A stretch of 37,490 nucleotides of DNA from Candidatus Sumerlaeota bacterium (GCA_007132725.1 SLOD01000159.1:1-37490), one strand, 5' to 3'; positions 17,901 to 26,517 are shown, counted from the first letter of the stretch. Translations and numbers: made by a program. Notes: generated from the letters alone by a model not told the origin.

Positions 17901-18304
17901 TTCCCTCCATTTACAGAAATCAAAAAAATGTCGTGATTTCCATGTCTGTCACTTAAAAAAGCTATTTCAGAACTGTCAGGGGACCACACAGGTCTTGACT
18001 CGAAGCTTTCAGAAGAGGTGAGAGCTCTTGCAAATCCACCGTCAACAGAAGTAATGTAAATATTCCCCATATATGAAAAAGCGATCTCTTTTCCATCGGG
18101 AGATATAAAAGGGTATCTGATCCAGTCAAGAAGGTTTTTGTCTGTGAGAGAATGATCGGACAGTTTTTCCAGTTGAGAAGCTGTTATCCTTGGTTCTTTT
18201 TTAATTTCCGTTTCTTTGGTCGTTTCAGCTCTATCAGGAAGCAGTTTCTCACAGGAAATAAAAAATAAAACCCCTGAAAATAAAAACACTAACCATTTTT
18301 TCAT
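14999..18304 (-). CDS. Tricorn-type S41 protease, lipoprotein form
   Basis: This large (1101 aa) tricorn-protease homologue should degrade peptides. The signal peptide ends FFISC (Cys18), so it is an envelope lipoprotein rather than cytosolic like archaeal tricorn. Residues about 45-750 contain two series of PD40/TolB-like propeller repeats (for example WSPDSSEIAFLSDRHGN, SPDGTKIAYL), with an acidic low-complexity insert near 580-620. After that come the core domain with SHTGSG (Ser791-His792), a PDZ domain (about 810-880), and the S41 domain with FNGGG, NYSDAH (nucleophile Ser1007) and YLENKQLEPD (probable Glu1064). The tetrad Ser-His-Ser-Glu of tricorn is thus complete. It is convergent with the GalT-like gene and divergent from glnS. 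Confidence 0.92.
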   Translation of the reverse strand: MKKWLVFLFSGVLFFISCEKLLPDRAETTKETEIKKEPRITASQLEKLSDHSLTDKNLLDWIRYPFISPDGKEIAFSYMGNIYITSVDGGFARALTSSESFESRPVWSPDSSEIAFLSDRHGNHDIFLISVNGGKAKRLTFHSANDHPLAFSNDGKKIYFSSARMPGRDSSVFPSRGMPQLYSVGIEGGNALLEVTVPVFDLSISRDGKRFIYHDKKGYENEWRKHHRSSVTRDIWEYNKEAGNFSKLTDFEGEDRSPVFSPDERSIYFLSERSGTFNVWKMDEEGKKSQITFFDKHPVRFLSISNNGTLCFSYHGQIYTLKENKKPEKLDVYVPGERVTAVSREMLNNISEFAVSPDGKEIVAVLRGEIYAVNPETGTTKRITETPNEERWVSFHPDGKKILYSSFRNGSWNIYETEMADKSELYFFASTKLVERPVIENSSNTFQPTYSPDGTKIAYLRERTELVVYNIERKTHVTVLDGDRNISYVDGDQEYFWSPDSSKLAVKFLDRDLWSGEIGIVNSDGKGEVVNITNTGANESKPKWSDKGQFISWFVQNEIHGFFLNKEGFDEFNLSKEEYDLLQKRREKEKSEKNNSEGDDSSDKKEPPEPVVFEKERMDSRIVKLSVNPANVLDYAFSDDDETLYLLTMDPTEYKITSVSIREKKEKNIASIPRSGNRPWWERPNFQLLLDKSGSTLYVLADRRISKITAGDGKRVPVNLSAEFSVVDKDEKLYLFDHVWKTVNDKFYIKEMHDTEWEKYYNEYIHFIPHINNNYDFTEMLSEMLGELNVSHTGSGYIHRASMGDATGRLGIFYSVSDKGVTVEEIIPGSPLDRAASRIKPGVIIEKIDGVSTAEKDMNKLLNRKVGRNVRLSLRSPAGIDRWEEVVKPVGYRAEYDLMYDRWVERNRKKVDELSDNRLGYVHIRGMNQASFREVYNDILGRYNDREGIVIDTRFNGGGWLHNELSILFGGRSYTRYSHRGVKNFGGDPNNQWTKKSILVVNEGNYSDAHLFPYAYRTLELGKIVGMPVPGTSTAVWWPFMLDETMYFGIPQIGIKDLEGEYLENKQLEPDYLVNITPEELTLGKDPQIEKAVKVLLKETR

Positions 18305-18391
18305 ATCTTTTTCCTCCGGACTTTACTTCAATTTAAGTTTTATAGTCATACTGAAGATAAATCAACTGTTTTTATGTTTTATTTTTAAAAT

Positions 18392-18419
18392 TTGACGGGA
18401 GCTTCCTGTAATATATAAT
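18392..18419 (+). promoter_or_regulatory. Sigma-70-type promoter for glnS
   Basis: TTGACG (18392-18397), a 16-base spacer and a perfect TATAAT (18414-18419), 29 bases before the ATG. It lies in the 144-bp divergent region shared with the tricorn-type gene. On the other strand a TTGATT...TATAAA pair with a 15-base spacer may serve that gene, but it is weaker. Confidence 0.65.
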
Positions 18420-18448
18420 CACTCAGCTTTTTAAAGGGGAGAAATAAA

Positions 18449-20137
18449 ATGAGTGAAGAAAAAGTAGCAGGGAATGCGGTAAATTTCATAAAATCTATAA
18501 TCGAATCTGATTTAAAGTCAGGGAAACATTCAGGTATAATTACAAGATTTCCCCCGGAACCCAATGGCTACCTCCATATAGGGCATGCAAAATCAATATG
18601 TTTGAATTTCGGTCTTGCAAAACAGTATAGCGGTAAATGTCACCTCCGTTTTGATGACACAAATCCTGAAAAGGAAGATGTGGAGTATGTAGAGTCAATA
18701 ATGAATGACATTAAGTGGTTAGGATTTGACTGGGAAGAAAATCTTTTTTTTGCGTCATCTTATTTTGATCAACTTTATGACTGGGCAGTACAAATTATAA
18801 AAGACGGTTTTGCCTATGTCTGTCATCAGAGCCCTGAAGATGTAAGAAAATACCGTGGCACAGCAAAAAGCAAAGGGATTGACAGCCCGTTTAGAAACCG
18901 TTCTGTCAAAGAAAATCTGGAGCTCTTTGAAAAAATGAAAAACGGTGAATTTAAAGAAGGGGAGTGTATGCTCAGAGCAAAAATAGATATGTCCCATCCC
19001 AATGTGCTTATGAGAGACCCTGTCATGTACCGCATCAAACATATTCCTCATCATAGAACAGGGAACAAGTGGTGTATTTATCCTACTTATGACTATGCTC
19101 ATGGACAGTCCGATGCCATAGAAAACATCACTCATTCACTTTGCACCCTTGAGTTTGAAGCGCATAGACCCCTTTATGAGTGGTTTCTTGAAGTTATCAA
19201 ACCTGAGTCAAGACCGAGACAAATTGAGTTTGCAAGACTTAACTTAACTTATACTGTAATGAGCAAAAGACTAATGATGACCCTTGTGAAGGATGGTTAT
19301 GTCAACGGTTGGGATGACCCTAGAATGCCTACTGTTGCAGGAATTAGAAGAAGGGGTTATCCTCCTGAGGCTGTAAAGGATTTTGCAGAAAGAATAGGTG
19401 TTGCAAAAAGAGACAGCACTGTCTCAATAGATCTCCTTGAACACTGTGTCAGAGAAAATCTTAATAAAACAGCTCAAAGATTTATGGGGGTGCTCGATCC
19501 TTTAAAAGTAGTTATATCCAACTATCCGGACGATCTTGTTGAAGAGTTCGATGCAATCAATAACCCGGAAAATGAAAGTGACGGCAAAAGGAAGGTTCCC
19601 TTTTCTAAAACCATTTACATAGAAAAAAGTGATTTTATGGAAGATCCTCCCAAAAAATTTCACAGACTTGCTCCGGGGAAAGAGGTGAGACTGAGATCGG
19701 CATATTATATAACATGCAATGAAATCGTTAAAGACGGTGAAGGCAACATTGTTGAGTTGCACTGCACTTATGATCCTCAAACAAGAGGTGGCGGGTCTCC
19801 TGACGGGAGAAAAGTGAAGGGAACTATACACTGGGTAAGTGCTACGCACTATGTCCCTGTAGAAGTAAGGCTGTACGACACGCTTTTTACGGTTGAAAAC
19901 CCTCTTGACCGTGAAGGAGGAAAAACATTCCTTGACTATATCAACAATGAATCATTAAAGGTTATCAAAAATGGATGTGCTGAAATAAATTTGAAAAATG
20001 TAGAGCCGTCTGCAAGGTTCCAATTTGAAAGAGTAGGGTATTTTTGTGTTGATCCAGATACAACAAAAGAAAAGATCATTTTAAACAGGATCGTGACTTT
20101 GAAAGATAAGTGGAACAGAATCCAGAAGAATAAATAA
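18449..20137 (+). CDS. glnS: Glutaminyl-tRNA synthetase
   Basis: This class I aminoacyl-tRNA synthetase charges tRNA-Gln directly. The catalytic signatures are [16 protein letters not shown] (HIGH at 43-46) and VMSKRLM (271-274, the KMSKS counterpart), with the GlnRS-specific WDDPRMPT and [11 protein letters not shown] that distinguish it from GluRS. The C-terminal anticodon-binding beta-barrels are present, including [18 protein letters not shown] and the [19 protein letters not shown] segment. Length, 562 residues, is close to E. coli GlnRS. A GGGGAG Shine-Dalgarno sequence precedes the ATG. GlnS in bacteria is patchily distributed and derives from eukaryotes by transfer, so its presence implies the cell need not rely solely on GatCAB for Gln-tRNA. 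Confidence 0.97.
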   Translation: MSEEKVAGNAVNFIKSIIESDLKSGKHSGIITRFPPEPNGYLHIGHAKSICLNFGLAKQYSGKCHLRFDDTNPEKEDVEYVESIMNDIKWLGFDWEENLFFASSYFDQLYDWAVQIIKDGFAYVCHQSPEDVRKYRGTAKSKGIDSPFRNRSVKENLELFEKMKNGEFKEGECMLRAKIDMSHPNVLMRDPVMYRIKHIPHHRTGNKWCIYPTYDYAHGQSDAIENITHSLCTLEFEAHRPLYEWFLEVIKPESRPRQIEFARLNLTYTVMSKRLMMTLVKDGYVNGWDDPRMPTVAGIRRRGYPPEAVKDFAERIGVAKRDSTVSIDLLEHCVRENLNKTAQRFMGVLDPLKVVISNYPDDLVEEFDAINNPENESDGKRKVPFSKTIYIEKSDFMEDPPKKFHRLAPGKEVRLRSAYYITCNEIVKDGEGNIVELHCTYDPQTRGGGSPDGRKVKGTIHWVSATHYVPVEVRLYDTLFTVENPLDREGGKTFLDYINNESLKVIKNGCAEINLKNVEPSARFQFERVGYFCVDPDTTKEKIILNRIVTLKDKWNRIQKNK

Positions 20138-20153
20138 AAGAGAGCTTTTTTTT
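20136..20153 (+). terminator. Possible weak terminator after glnS
   Basis: A short AAAAG/CTTTT stem with an AGAG loop runs into continuous T residues just after the glnS stop. The stem is only five pairs and nearly all A:T, so this is a weak call. Confidence 0.25.
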
Positions 20154-20213
20154 ACATTACCTTCCTAAGAGAAGTTACAATTAAAGAGAGTTGAACAGCA
20201 AAAGGAGGTAACA

Positions 20214-21419
20214 ATGAAAAGTATGATCTTTATTTTTATTTTAATTGCCGTTTTAAGTTTTTTTAACTGCACAGGAACCTTGTCAGCCACATCTTCTTCA
20301 CCTGACAAAACTCAAGTGAAAATGCCACGGGTCAAAAGTTTGGAAAAAATCGGGGAGGGATCATTCCCCAAATGGTCTCCTGACGGTACCTTGGTAGCGT
20401 TCACAGGACAAGTTACAGAGAGGAATGCATTACAAGGTATCCGTTACGAAATATTTACAATGAAGCCGGATGGAACAGATATAAAATGTCTGACCTGTGA
20501 TAAAACAGCTCTTTCAAATACGAGGTGGAGAGGGCAGCCTTTTTGGCATCCCGGGGGAGAATATATAGTATTTACAGCAGAAAGCTCAAAATATCCAAGA
20601 AAAGGAAATGGAACTACCGCAAGACCGGGTCTTGGTCGTAACCATAATGTGTGGATCATGACAAGTGACGGGGAACAGTTTTGGCAGATCACTGATTATC
20701 CGGACAACTGGGGTGTTATAAGGCCAAGTTTTTCTCACGATGGGAAAATGCTTTTTTGGAATGAAGAGTTCTCTATGGAAAAATATCCGGAAGGGAAAGA
20801 AAACGATGGTCGTCCCGGATCTTACTGGGGATGGGGAAGTTTTAAATACAGAGTAGGGGAAGAACTTGGTGCATGGAGAGCAAAAATAGCAAAGATATCT
20901 TTTAAAAACAATGAACCTGTGATATCGGACATCAGACATATAGATCCTCCCGATGGTTTTACTTTGATAGAAGGTGCCGGTTTCATTCCGTCTGACAAAG
21001 GTTTTATTTACAGTTATACCGACTTGAAAGAGAACAAGGGACGGGGACTTTGGGGAGATATCTATATAAGCGATCTGGAAGGTGTTTTAATTAAACGCCT
21101 AACTGACACCCCTTTTGTTCATGACGAAAATCCGGAATTTTCCCCCAATGGAAAATATATTATGTGGAATTGCAGCAATGGCGATCCCGGAGAAGGTGAA
21201 GATCTATGGTTGATGGAGCCGGATGGTAAAAACAAAGTAAGGCTGACATACTTTTCAAAACCCGGACACGAAAATTTTGATCCCGATGGGAGACAGATAA
21301 CGGAATCAACTTGGAGCCCTGATGGCAAAAAGATCATATTCGGGCATGTAAGTCAAAGCAGAAGGGGAGGAGCAAGAATACCTTCAACTCTTTATCTTAT
21401 AACTTTAGATACACCCTAA
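20214..21419 (+). CDS. TolB/PD40 beta-propeller lipoprotein
   Basis: The signal peptide ends LSFFNC (Cys19), indicating a lipoprotein. Propeller blades of the PD40/TolB type follow, recognisable from FPKWSPDGTLVAFTG, PFWHPGGEYIVFTAES, PSFSHDGKMLFWNE, PEFSPNGKYIMWN and STWSPDGKKIIFGH, each paired with strands of the form Y-E-I-F-T-M-K-P-D-G. There is no attached peptidase or Pal-binding signature, so it is a stand-alone propeller, probably for protein or carbohydrate binding at the envelope. The blades resemble those of the tricorn-type lipoprotein on the other side of glnS. A strong AAAGGAGGT Shine-Dalgarno sequence precedes the ATG. A TTTACA...TACAAT pair about 45 bases upstream might be its promoter (19-base spacer, weak). 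Confidence 0.83.
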   Translation: MKSMIFIFILIAVLSFFNCTGTLSATSSSPDKTQVKMPRVKSLEKIGEGSFPKWSPDGTLVAFTGQVTERNALQGIRYEIFTMKPDGTDIKCLTCDKTALSNTRWRGQPFWHPGGEYIVFTAESSKYPRKGNGTTARPGLGRNHNVWIMTSDGEQFWQITDYPDNWGVIRPSFSHDGKMLFWNEEFSMEKYPEGKENDGRPGSYWGWGSFKYRVGEELGAWRAKIAKISFKNNEPVISDIRHIDPPDGFTLIEGAGFIPSDKGFIYSYTDLKENKGRGLWGDIYISDLEGVLIKRLTDTPFVHDENPEFSPNGKYIMWNCSNGDPGEGEDLWLMEPDGKNKVRLTYFSKPGHENFDPDGRQITESTWSPDGKKIIFGHVSQSRRGGARIPSTLYLITLDTP

Positions 21420-21443
21420 TAAAATAAAACCTCTTTATTGTTT

Positions 21444-21460
21444 CTGGCACCCTTTTTGCA
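21444..21460 (+). promoter_or_regulatory. Sigma-54 (-24/-12) promoter
   Basis: CTGGCACCCTTTTTGCA matches the YTGGCACNNNNNTTGCW consensus, with GG (21446-21447) and GC (21458-21459) separated by exactly ten bases. Transcription would start near 21471, about 45 bases before the ATG of the M41-like gene. It lies in the intergenic region, not inside a gene. Its presence implies the host has RpoN and a cognate enhancer-binding protein. Confidence 0.75.
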
Positions 21461-21516
21461 TAATTCCGTGTGGTAGGAGTGTTTTGTGTTTTGATATGTG
21501 AAATGCGGGTGTTGTT

Positions 21517-22500
21517 ATGGATAAGGCAATGAATTCCTTGGAAAAAAGAGCCTACCATGAAGCGGGACATGTTGTTGCCGCTTACTTAGTGGGCTACTCC
21601 TGTAAAAAGCTTGAAATTACTGGTAAAAATCCTTTAGACAACAATGAAAGTTACGATTTCAGGGAAGATGCCGAACTTATTTACACCATATATAAATACA
21701 AGGAGTATCCTGACAGATATGATGATCTTTCGCAGTCTGCCAAAAATAATTGCCGTAATGTGGCATCAAGAGCAATTATTGTCCTGATGGGCGGACCTGC
21801 TTCTGAATCTGTCTCCAAAAATGGCGGAACTGTTGTAGCAAATCCTGTTTTTACAATTTCTGTCCATGATTTTGAAGCTGCCGACACGATCGATTATTTT
21901 CTTTCTATAGTTAAGCAGGGGCAACATCCTACAAACTATTTACAGGAAGTTTACAGGCAAGTTCTAAAACTTATGGGGGAAAAAGAAGTCTGGAATGCTG
22001 TTACAACACTTGCAAATACAGTTGTAAAATCAGGTGACAAAAAACTTGAGAGAAAAGAAGTTGAAAAAATCCTTCTTGAAACAGGGTTTTTGAGTTATAT
22101 CAGCAATCTGAAACAAAACAGAGGCTCGGTACGATCTTCATCTTCGGCTGCATCGACCGCCACCGGTTTTACAAAAGAGGAACTTGAAAAACTGAAAAAA
22201 GAATGCAAAAAGGGACCCCCGGTTAATAAAAAAGATGGTGTTATAAAAGTAATCAACTTTGTTAAAGGTATGAAATACAGTAATTTTCAGATAGGGTTGA
22301 CTGATGATCCTGAAGGCGATCTTTTCTTTAGCGGCAAGATCGACAAAAATGATAAAGACAGCTATATAATTATTGAAACTCTTTCTCACTCTGTTGCCAG
22401 AGATGTTCTAATGTATTTTATATGTCTTGGAATGGAAGTAGTTCCCGGTTCATCGAAAAGTAAAGAAGCTTCAACGGTCTATGTTTTGCAAAAACAATAA
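21517..22500 (+). CDS. Stand-alone FtsH-peptidase (M41)-like protein with novel C-terminal domain
   Basis: The N-terminus carries YHEAGHVVAAYLVG (His14, Glu15, His18), the zinc motif of FtsH/M41 peptidases. VLMGGPASESV resembles the ALGGRAAE helix after it, and SVHDFEAAD places Asp118 where FtsH has its third zinc ligand (normally NDLxxAT). No AAA+ ATPase and no membrane segment are present. After a Ser/Ala/Thr-rich linker (about 208-217), residues 225-327 form a small alpha/beta domain I do not recognise. An ATP-independent or partner-dependent protease is inferred. The Shine-Dalgarno sequence is poor, and an ATG at 21529 is an alternative start. The sigma-54 promoter upstream suggests condition-dependent expression. 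It ends 6 bp from the convergent sugar gene. Confidence 0.75.
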   Translation: MDKAMNSLEKRAYHEAGHVVAAYLVGYSCKKLEITGKNPLDNNESYDFREDAELIYTIYKYKEYPDRYDDLSQSAKNNCRNVASRAIIVLMGGPASESVSKNGGTVVANPVFTISVHDFEAADTIDYFLSIVKQGQHPTNYLQEVYRQVLKLMGEKEVWNAVTTLANTVVKSGDKKLERKEVEKILLETGFLSYISNLKQNRGSVRSSSSAASTATGFTKEELEKLKKECKKGPPVNKKDGVIKVINFVKGMKYSNFQIGLTDDPEGDLFFSGKIDKNDKDSYIIIETLSHSVARDVLMYFICLGMEVVPGSSKSKEASTVYVLQKQ

Positions 22501-22506
22501 AGGATA

Positions 22507-23100
22507 TTACGAAGCTTCTTTTATGGAAACAACGCCATTTTGAAGAGTATATACAGTGTTGTCAGTTTTATCTACAGCTTCTCCTGACAGATCAAAATTA
22601 AGTTGGTTCCCGCTCATTCCAACCCAACCGTGCTGTTTTGCAGGAACACCATAAACTAGAGCGAAGTCCGGGATGTCATTAGTAACAAGAGCTGCTGCAC
22701 CGACAAAAGCATATTTCCCTATGGTAACTCCGCAAACGACAGTTGCGTTTGCACCTATAGTGGCACCTTTTTTTACAAGCGTTTTTTTGAACTCACTTTT
22801 TCTTTCTATAAAAGCTCTGGGGTTTATTACATTCGTAAAAACCATAGAAGGTCCCAAAAACACATCATCTTCTATTTCAACACCTTCATATATCGAAACA
22901 TTATTTTGTACTTTCACATTGTTGCCTATTTTTACATTTGCTCCCACCACACAGTTCTGCCCGAAATTACAATTGTTCCCGACGATGCTGTTTTTTAGAA
23001 AATGACAGAAACACCATATTTTTGTCCCTTTTCCTATTGTTACATTTTCGTCAATGACGGTAGTTCCGTGAACAAAAAAATTCTTTTTCGGCACTGTCAT
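22507..23100 (-). CDS. wbpD: Left-handed beta-helix N-acetyltransferase (WbpD/WlbB-like)
   Basis: Hexapeptide repeats ([40 protein letters not shown]) form a left-handed beta-helix. The segments [15 protein letters not shown] and [28 protein letters not shown] are characteristic of the WbpD/WlbB group, which acetylates the 3-amino group of UDP-2-acetamido-3-amino-glucuronate for O-antigen or capsule sugars. Length, 197 residues, is normal. Its start codon overlaps the stop of the upstream sugar dehydrogenase gene by four bases, so the pair is translationally coupled. The oxidase (WbpB) and aminotransferase (WbpE) that normally make its substrate are absent here, so the exact substrate is uncertain. 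It is the last gene of the minus-strand operon that starts with the spt-like gene. Confidence 0.85.
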   Translation of the reverse strand: MTVPKKNFFVHGTTVIDENVTIGKGTKIWCFCHFLKNSIVGNNCNFGQNCVVGANVKIGNNVKVQNNVSIYEGVEIEDDVFLGPSMVFTNVINPRAFIERKSEFKKTLVKKGATIGANATVVCGVTIGKYAFVGAAALVTNDIPDFALVYGVPAKQHGWVGMSGNQLNFDLSGEAVDKTDNTVYTLQNGVVSIKEAS

Positions 23101-24380
23101 AATCTCTCCGTTATAAGGTTTCTGTCAAAAAAACCTTTAATGTCATAAACAACACTGTTTTCTTTGATCAGAGATGAAAGGTCGAAATTTTTGAACTCAT
23201 TGTGGGCTACTGCAAGAACTAAAGCATCATACTCGGAATTTTTACAACTTTCAAAACTACTTAGCTCAATTCCATATTCTTTTTTAACTTCGTGAGGATC
23301 AGCAATAGGGTCACAAATATCCACAATACACCCGAAATCTTTAAATTCATTTATGACATCTATAACTCTGGAGTTTCTTGTGTCAGGACAGTTTTCTTTG
23401 AACGTTATTCCAAGAACAAGAATTTTCGACTTTTTAACTTTTTTGTTTTTCCTGATCATCAGCTTGACAACTTTATTTGCAACATAAAGTCCCATATTAT
23501 CATTTATTCTTCTTCCGGCAAGGATCACTTCCGGGTCGTAACCCACTGCTTGAGCTTTATATGTAAGGTAATAGGGATCCACTCCGATACAGTGTCCTCC
23601 CACAAGGCCCGGTTTAAATGGGAGAAAATTCCATTTTGTTCCGGCAGCTTCAAGAACATCAAGAGTGTCTATTCCAAGTTTTTCAAAAATAAGAGCAAGT
23701 TCATTTACAAATGCGATGTTTATATCCCGTTGGGAATTTTCTATAACTTTAGCAGCTTCCGCAACTTTGATACTTGGAGCTTTATGGGTACCTGCTTTAA
23801 TAATAGTTTTATATAGAGAGTCAATAATTTCAGCTATTTCAGGTGTAGATCCGCTTGTTACTTTTTTTATCGAAACAATAGTGTGTACCTTGTCTCCTGG
23901 GTTTATCCTCTCCGGTGAAAACCCGCAGAAAAAATCGTGATTAAACTTCAGTTTAGAATACTTTTCAAGAATAGGGACACATACTTCTTCAGTGCATCCC
24001 GGATATACAGTAGATTCGTAAATGACAACATCACCTTTTTTTAAGATATTTCCAACAGTTTCAGTCGCTTTTATAACAGGAGAAAGGTCCGGCTGTTTAT
24101 ATTCATTGATGGGGGTGGGGACAGTTACAATATAAAAGTTGCAACTGGAAATATCACTTATATCAGTAGTGTATAAAAGTTTAACAGCTTTTTCAAGGTC
24201 TTTTGGCTCCACTTCCAAAGTTTTGTCTACACCATTTTTCAATTCTTCCACCCGTTCTTTATTTATATCAAAACCCACGGTGTGAAAAATTTTACCAAAC
24301 TCCACAGCAAGAGGGAGTCCGACATAACCAAGACCTATGACACATATTTTTATGTTGGATCTGTCTGACAAGTCACTCAT
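23097..24380 (-). CDS. Nucleotide sugar dehydrogenase (UDP-HexNAc 6-dehydrogenase, WbpO/TviB/WbpA type)
   Basis: The enzyme oxidises C6 of a UDP-N-acetylhexosamine to the uronic acid with two NAD+. The N-terminal Rossmann motif is [13 protein letters not shown] (13-25), the middle has [12 protein letters not shown], typical of the WbpO/TviB/CapL group, and the catalytic cysteine is in [15 protein letters not shown] (Cys264). The C-terminal half has [16 protein letters not shown] place the start at 24380 (MSDLSDRSN) because GGGAG lies seven bases upstream. The ORF-track start at 24500 would run 106 bases into the upstream reductase gene. That gives 427 residues, normal for the family. It sits 14 bp after the reductase gene and overlaps wbpD by 4 bp. 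Whether the substrate is GlcNAc, GalNAc or glucose cannot be fixed by eye. Confidence 0.9.
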   Translation of the reverse strand: MSDLSDRSNIKICVIGLGYVGLPLAVEFGKIFHTVGFDINKERVEELKNGVDKTLEVEPKDLEKAVKLLYTTDISDISSCNFYIVTVPTPINEYKQPDLSPVIKATETVGNILKKGDVVIYESTVYPGCTEEVCVPILEKYSKLKFNHDFFCGFSPERINPGDKVHTIVSIKKVTSGSTPEIAEIIDSLYKTIIKAGTHKAPSIKVAEAAKVIENSQRDINIAFVNELALIFEKLGIDTLDVLEAAGTKWNFLPFKPGLVGGHCIGVDPYYLTYKAQAVGYDPEVILAGRRINDNMGLYVANKVVKLMIRKNKKVKKSKILVLGITFKENCPDTRNSRVIDVINEFKDFGCIVDICDPIADPHEVKKEYGIELSSFESCKNSEYDALVLAVAHNEFKNFDLSSLIKENSVVYDIKGFFDRNLITERL

Positions 24381-24387
24381 TTTATTT

Positions 24388-24392
24388 CTCCC
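24388..24392 (-). promoter_or_regulatory. Shine-Dalgarno GGGAG that fixes the dehydrogenase start at 24380
   Basis: On the minus strand GGGAG is followed by a seven-base spacer and the ATG at 24380. It supports the short start over the 40-codon longer ORF. Confidence 0.7.
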
Positions 24393-24394
24393 GT

Positions 24395-25381
24395 TCATAA
24401 CCAGTTGTTTTCTCTGTACCATTTCACGGTCTCTTCCATACCTTCTTTTAAAGAGTAAGAAGGTTCCCAACCTGTTGATTTTAGCAGATAATTGGAGCAT
24501 ATCCAGTTATCCTGCTTCATTTCTATAATTTTCTGAAAATTTAAAAGAGCAGGTTTTTTAGTTAACTTTGCAGTTAATTCAGAAAAAAATGCAACGGGAA
24601 ATGCAGTCATTTCCGGCAACTTAAGATTCAGATATCGGTTTTTCCCCATTGCTGAAGCTATTGCCGAGAAAAGTTCATCCCAACTGTAGTGATCATCGGA
24701 GCAGGCAAAATAAGTTGCCCCCTCAGGTTTAACTTTTTGAGCAAGATGACAGATCGCATTTACCAAGTCTTTAACATAAATGATAGAAAGTCTTTTTTCT
24801 TTAAAGCCCATAATAAAAGCAATGTTCTTTTTTATCAGTTTAAAACAGGCGAAAATATCTTTTTCTTTCGGCCCGAAAACAGAAGGAGGTCTTATTATGG
24901 TGAACTTGTTGTCGTTGTTTTTCCCCCATTCAACAACTTCTTTTTCGGCGGCAAGCTTGCTTTTCCCATACCATGTCAAAGGGTTAGGGTCGTCGGTTTC
25001 AACAACCGGTCTATCAGGCCGGGCAGCAGGTCCGGCCGCAGCCTGAGAACTTATAAAGATAAAACGGATGTTTTTGCCGTTACATGCGTCAAGAAGATTT
25101 TTCGTATATTCGGCATTGACTCGAAACATCTCTTTTTCAGTTAAAGTTTTAGTGGCTCCTGCTACATGTATAACGGTGTCAACACCTTCAACTGCTTCAT
25201 TAAGCAGTGGTTTGCTGCCCAATTCTCCTGTCAAAATTTCCGCCCCCGATTTTTCGAGTTTGGAAAACAGGGGAATTTGCCTTCTTGTAAAGATCTTAAC
25301 TTTATTCCGGTCATTAATAAGTTTTTCAGCAAGGTGCTGCCCTATAAAGCCGGTTGCTCCGGTTAGAAAGATATTGTTCAT
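24395..25381 (-). CDS. cerR: Extended SDR (NAD-dependent epimerase/dehydratase fold), probable ceramide reductase CerR
   Basis: The N-terminal cofactor motif is [13 protein letters not shown], and the catalytic pair is in [10 protein letters not shown] (YxxxK), with the Ser contributed by FISSQAAAG. The 328-residue protein resembles 3-beta-hydroxysteroid-dehydrogenase/dihydroflavonol-reductase-like SDRs rather than UDP-glucose epimerases. Taken alone it is a generic reductase. Lying directly downstream of an SPT-like and a GNAT-like gene, it matches the bacterial ceramide reductase, which reduces the 3-keto group after N-acylation. The start lies 5 bp after the upstream stop, so expression is coupled. 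The alternative is a sugar epimerase acting with the two downstream sugar genes. Confidence 0.72.
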   Translation of the reverse strand: MNNIFLTGATGFIGQHLAEKLINDRNKVKIFTRRQIPLFSKLEKSGAEILTGELGSKPLLNEAVEGVDTVIHVAGATKTLTEKEMFRVNAEYTKNLLDACNGKNIRFIFISSQAAAGPAARPDRPVVETDDPNPLTWYGKSKLAAEKEVVEWGKNNDNKFTIIRPPSVFGPKEKDIFACFKLIKKNIAFIMGFKEKRLSIIYVKDLVNAICHLAQKVKPEGATYFACSDDHYSWDELFSAIASAMGKNRYLNLKLPEMTAFPVAFFSELTAKLTKKPALLNFQKIIEMKQDNWICSNYLLKSTGWEPSYSLKEGMEETVKWYRENNWL

Positions 25382-25386
25382 GGTGA

Positions 25387-26517
25387 TTATCCGGTAATAT
25401 TTTTCTCTAATATCACATATTTGTTCAGGGGTTTCGCTCCCATCCTGTTCAATACGGATGTCATTAAAGAATTGTGGTCAAGAATCCATCCCATTTCAAC
25501 ATGTTTGTAGTTTTCTGTTTGAAGACCGTCATTGAATATTTCATCGTACATTAAAAAATCAAGCCCCGTTTTTCGGAATTTTGATTTAACCCCCATAATT
25601 ATTACTCTGAAAGAAGATAGTTTGTTTTTTTTCGACAAAAAATCATATAAAAAGCAAGGGGTTGCTCTGCCATGTCTGTATTTTGATACTATTTCGTTCA
25701 AGTTCGGGATAGCCACAAGACAGGCTGCCGGCTCACCGTTTTTATAGGCAAAATAAATAATTCTCGGGTCTGCAAACATTTTTAAACTTTTGATGAGCTC
25801 TTCTATTTCAAGCTTTGTCATAGGGGTAAAACCCCAGTTGTCCGACCAGGCATCATTATAGATATCAAGAATTATCTCAGCTTCTTTTTCGAGATTTTTC
25901 ATATCAACTTTGCGTATATCCACATCTCCTATCCTGTTTCTGATCCTTTGTGACATCTTTGAAACTATTTCCGGTGTCTCTGTAACATTTTCCATAACAA
26001 AAGACAACAATGTGCATGCTGTTCCATACCCCAGTTTTTCAAAAATAGGAGGATAATAAGACTTGGTGTAGGGCATCATGACGGTCGGTTTTCTATCAAA
26101 GCCTTCTATTTGGAATCCACACTCATCGTTAATGTTGAAATTAAAAGGTCCTATGGAAGAAGAACAACCCCTCTCTTTAAGCCAATATTCAGCTTTCTCC
26201 AGAAGAACTTCAGCTATTTTGATATCGTTCAGAGATTCGTAAAACCCGAAAAAACCTTTTGAGTTGTTCTGATTCTCATTGTAAACAGGATCAACTTGAG
26301 CAGTTATTCTGCCGACAGGCTTTCCGTCATTATATGCAACAAAAAACTCAGCTTCACAGTTTCTTAAAAATGCCCCTTTTTTTTTGTTTAACTTTTCTTT
26401 CATAACTGCTCTGACAGGAGCAACCCAGTTTTTATCGTTCCTGTAAAGGGAGTAGGGTAGTTCAAGAAAATCTTTCATTCCTTTACGGAAGTTGGAAACT
26501 GCCCTAACTGACAGCAT
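25387..26517 (-). CDS. bcerS: GNAT-like N-acyltransferase, probable bacterial ceramide synthase
   Basis: This 376-residue protein belongs to a GNAT-fold family (YghO-like), recognised from YRNDKNWVAPVRAVMKEKL, AEFFVAYNDGKPVGRITA, GFFGFYES, and the GPFNFNINDECGFQIEGFD plus MMPYTKSYYPPIFEKLGYG block. The C-terminal half is a second GNAT-like domain (PAACLVAIPNLNE... RKTGLDFLMYDEI). Related proteins next to spt genes N-acylate 3-ketosphinganine using acyl-CoA or acyl-ACP in bacterial ceramide synthesis. The start codon lies inside the end of the spt-like gene (14-bp overlap), and the stop is 5 bp before the SDR gene. No signal peptide or clear membrane helix is seen. The function is inferred mostly from the neighbourhood. 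Confidence 0.7.
   Translation of the reverse strand: MLSVRAVSNFRKGMKDFLELPYSLYRNDKNWVAPVRAVMKEKLNKKKGAFLRNCEAEFFVAYNDGKPVGRITAQVDPVYNENQNNSKGFFGFYESLNDIKIAEVLLEKAEYWLKERGCSSSIGPFNFNINDECGFQIEGFDRKPTVMMPYTKSYYPPIFEKLGYGTACTLLSFVMENVTETPEIVSKMSQRIRNRIGDVDIRKVDMKNLEKEAEIILDIYNDAWSDNWGFTPMTKLEIEELIKSLKMFADPRIIYFAYKNGEPAACLVAIPNLNEIVSKYRHGRATPCFLYDFLSKKNKLSSFRVIIMGVKSKFRKTGLDFLMYDEIFNDGLQTENYKHVEMGWILDHNSLMTSVLNRMGAKPLNKYVILEKNITG

Noticed and set aside
23292-25397. Plus-strand ORFs over the sugar dehydrogenase and SDR genes
   Set aside because: They are shadows of well-supported minus-strand genes, with no recognisable domains.
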